Assembly: GCA_945957395.1 (NCBI GenBank)
Contig: CAMFKE010000001.1
Coordinates: 310,001 to 374,000, forward strand
Direction: 5' to 3'
Origin: an uncultured Opitutia bacterium
GTDB taxonomy: Bacteria; Verrucomicrobiota; Verrucomicrobiia; Opitutales; UBA953
DNA length: 64,000 nt
The position numbers and the translations under genes are program-made. This document shows, piece after piece, positions 62,189 through 64,000 of the stretch. Every line of letters starts with the position of its first letter. Within the stretch, counting starts at the first letter, position 1. A model generated the notes under the pieces. The model did not search any database. It saw only the letters and a program-made list of their open reading frames with translations, and was not told the DNA's origin.

Positions 62189-64000
62189 ATGAAACCCGTT
62201 CTCACAAAAAGAAACCTTCTCATCGCCGCTGCGGGCACCTTCGCCCTGGCTTGCACCGGCTACGCCGCCGAAGCGGTGAAAAGCGCGGAAGCCAAGCCCG
62301 CAGACGCCGCGCCGGTGAACGCGCCGTCGGGCCCCGCGACGGCCGACGCCACGGCGGTGGCCTCGCCGGGCGAGCAGTCCAAGGAGCGCAAGCTTGAGGA
62401 CACGGTGGTCACGGCCGAGCGCGAAAAGGCCGACGAATCCGGCGCGCGTCGCAAGGACATCACGGCGCTGAAGATGCCGGAGTCGCTGCATGAGACGCCC
62501 CGCAGCGTCACGGTGGTGGACGCCGAGAAGATCCGGGAGCGCAATTACAACTCGATGGACGACATGATGGACTCGGTGCCCGGGGTGTTCGTGAACAGCC
62601 GCAACGGAGGCGGCTACCATTACATTTCGCGCGGGTTCCGCATGTCGCCCAACGAGACGCGCATGGACGGCTTCCGCGGCATCTATGCCGGAAGCGGGCA
62701 GAACGCCCTGCCGCTGTACGGCGTGGACAGCGTGGTGTTCCTGCGCGGTCCGGCCGGGTTGCTCTACGGCTCCGCCGGGGCGCCCGGAGGGCTGGTGAAC
62801 ATCATCATGCGCAAGCCCGAGGAGGAGCAGCGGACCACCCTGGAGTTCACCACCTCCACCTACGCCGGCAACGGCGTCGGTTTCGGCGAACGCGCCTCCA
62901 TCGGCGCCGAACTCGACTCCACCGGCGCTCTTTCCGACGACTTCCTGTACCGTGTGGGCCTGGCCGGCGACAACAGCGACCACTACACGGCCGACATCAC
63001 CAACCGCAACCGGTTCGCCCAGGGCGCCATCACCTGGAAGCTCGACGACGAGGGCCTCATCAAGTTCACGCCCCTCGTGCAGCAGCTCAACACCGAGACG
63101 CCCGCCGGCGCCGGCATGGTCATGTCGCCGTCCTCCTCGCTGAGCACCAACGACGGCTCCTCCAAGGTGAATGTGAACGACCTCACGCCCCTGGATGTGA
63201 ACCTGTACGACGGCACGCGCACCGACGCGTTGACGGTGGCCGGGTTTGACTTCGCCATCGACAAGAAGGAATCCGCCACGCTCAACGCCGGGTACCGCTA
63301 CATCCGCCTGGAGACCGATGTGAACACCTGGTCGCCCGTCGTGAACACCGCCGCGCAGCGCGCCGCGCTCGCCGCCACCGGCATCGTCTCGCGCACCCAG
63401 ACCAAGCGCGAATCGTTCAGCGACAGCCACAACTTCGACATCAACGGCACGCTGGAAAGCCGCCCGATGGCCGATTGGAAAAACCGGCTCATGGCCGGCG
63501 TGAACGCGCGCTATGTGGAGGCCTCCGCGCGCAACGCCGCCGGCCCGCTGTCCACGCCGCAGTCGCCCATCGATGTGAACACCGGCGTGGCGGGCTCGCC
63601 CGTCGTGGACATGTCCACCGGCTGGCAGCCCTGGAGCCGCAGCGAGGCGTTCGAGTGGAACGCGTACCTGCAGGACCAGGCCGCGCTCTTCGACGAGCGT
63701 CTGGTGGTCACCGCCGGCGTCGGCTACGGCCAGTTGCACACGCCGGGCGAAACCACGATGCGAGGCGATGTCACCCCCAACGCCTCGCTCCTGTGGAATA
63801 TCACGCGCAGCGTGGCCACCTATGTGAGCTACTCCACCTCCTACGCCTTCGCCGACCCCGCCACCGTCTACGAGGACGCCGCCGGCAACACCTTCACGCC
63901 CGACCCCACCAAGGGCGACAACAAGGAGGTCGGTTTCAAATTCCAGATGCCCGGGCGCAAGAGCAGCGCCGCCGTGGCGCTCTTCCGCGCCGAGCGCTCC
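62189..64000 (+). CDS. TonB-dependent siderophore receptor (3' end beyond window)
   Basis: About 604 residues of an outer-membrane TonB-dependent receptor are visible. It starts at ATG 62189 with a signal peptide (MKPVLTKRNLLIAAAGTFALA...GYAA), followed by an Ala/Pro-rich linker and a TonB-box-like EDTVVTAERE. The plug domain is clear: MPESLHETPRSVTVVDAEKIRERNYNSMDDMMDSVPGVFVNSRNGGGYHYISRGFRMSPNETRMDGFR and VVFLRGPAGLLYGSAGAPGGLVNIIMRKP. The barrel begins near TTLEFTTSTYAGNG and runs off the window. The plug pattern fits the ferrichrome/catecholate-siderophore subgroup (RGF motif), so ferric siderophore uptake is likely. The upstream AT-rich island may hold a Fur-controlled promoter. Confidence 0.93.
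   Translation, partial: MKPVLTKRNLLIAAAGTFALACTGYAAEAVKSAEAKPADAAPVNAPSGPATADATAVASPGEQSKERKLEDTVVTAEREKADESGARRKDITALKMPESLHETPRSVTVVDAEKIRERNYNSMDDMMDSVPGVFVNSRNGGGYHYISRGFRMSPNETRMDGFRGIYAGSGQNALPLYGVDSVVFLRGPAGLLYGSAGAPGGLVNIIMRKPEEEQRTTLEFTTSTYAGNGVGFGERASIGAELDSTGALSDDFLYRVGLAGDNSDHYTADITNRNRFAQGAITWKLDDEGLIKFTPLVQQLNTETPAGAGMVMSPSSSLSTNDGSSKVNVNDLTPLDVNLYDGTRTDALTVAGFDFAIDKKESATLNAGYRYIRLETDVNTWSPVVNTAAQRAALAATGIVSRTQTKRESFSDSHNFDINGTLESRPMADWKNRLMAGVNARYVEASARNAAGPLSTPQSPIDVNTGVAGSPVVDMSTGWQPWSRSEAFEWNAYLQDQAALFDERLVVTAGVGYGQLHTPGETTMRGDVTPNASLLWNITRSVATYVSYSTSYAFADPATVYEDAAGNTFTPDPTKGDNKEVGFKFQMPGRKSSAAVALFRAERS

Overview
This is a very GC-rich (about 70 percent by eye) chromosomal segment of a Gram-negative bacterium, with about 50 protein genes, one tRNA and little intergenic space. 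An outer membrane is implied by an LPS-export ATPase (LptB) with an LptA/OstA-type protein, an RND efflux pump, a TonB-dependent receptor and several lipoproteins. The gene content (OpcA-like protein beside DAHP synthase, PgpH-YbeY pair, Sel1-repeat protein, VC0807-family protein, GreA-like factor) and the many start codons preceded by pyrimidine-rich leaders instead of Shine-Dalgarno sequences suggest Verrucomicrobiota, possibly an Opitutales-like lineage. That placement is inference; no rRNA gene is present to confirm it.

Layout. 1-1307 (minus): truncated VC0807-family membrane protein and the redox chaperone Hsp33. 1409-9394 (plus): OpcA-like protein, DAHP synthase, ExoD-like protein, LeuB, a secreted GH20 hexosaminidase and a tandem universal stress protein. 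9573-9649: tRNA-Val(CAC) with a strong terminator. 9838-13463 (plus): amino-acid permease, RlmJ and a cation/proton antiporter, whose end overlaps a convergent CLC transporter (13304-14758). 14984-18710 (minus): isochorismatase-like hydrolase, YbeY and PgpH. 18908-23771 (plus): EbfC/YbaB and a two-gene RND pump. 23876-28246: Sel1 protein (minus), an orphan, an MFS exporter and a hypoxanthine phosphoribosyltransferase. 28493-39245 (minus): Rho, three sensor/response-regulator proteins, a four-helix-bundle protein, a class III aminotransferase, LepA and a VOC protein. 39259-43756: GlcD-type flavin dehydrogenase divergent from a large GH63/MGH1-like glucosidase. 43874-46158: YchF and a GhrA-type reductase. 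46163-54200 (minus): cupin lipoprotein, a 480-residue orphan, LptB, a giant OstA-domain protein, two poorly known proteins and release factor 2. 54323-56376 (plus): ABC-F ATPase and YjdM/PhnA. 56407-61963: HrpA and a GreA-like factor (minus), with two lipoprotein genes on the plus strand between them. 62189-64000: start of a TonB-dependent receptor.

Most of the window is housekeeping. No prophage, transposase, CRISPR array or toxin-antitoxin operon was recognised. The most unusual signal is a dispersed family of repeats with strict 7-base periodicity. One copy forms an almost perfect 28-bp hairpin downstream of prfB, one lies in frame inside the hrpA coding sequence as two opposed blocks of five heptamers, and two arrays of one consensus lie 40 kb apart in opposite orientation. 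Other points of interest are a 25-bp direct repeat bracketing the two-lipoprotein module, a 160-bp tail-to-tail coding overlap, recurrent CCTTTCC leaders a few bases before start codons, and an oversized LptA/OstA protein next to lptB.

Functional links. The lptB/OstA pair serves outer-membrane biogenesis. The RND adaptor and pump are translationally coupled by an ATGA overlap. The signalling genes at 30210-33355 overlap by four bases and probably form one phosphotransfer unit without a DNA-binding output. Rho, LepA, RF2, the ABC-F protein, YchF, HrpA, RlmJ and YbeY form a strong translation and RNA-handling theme scattered through the window.
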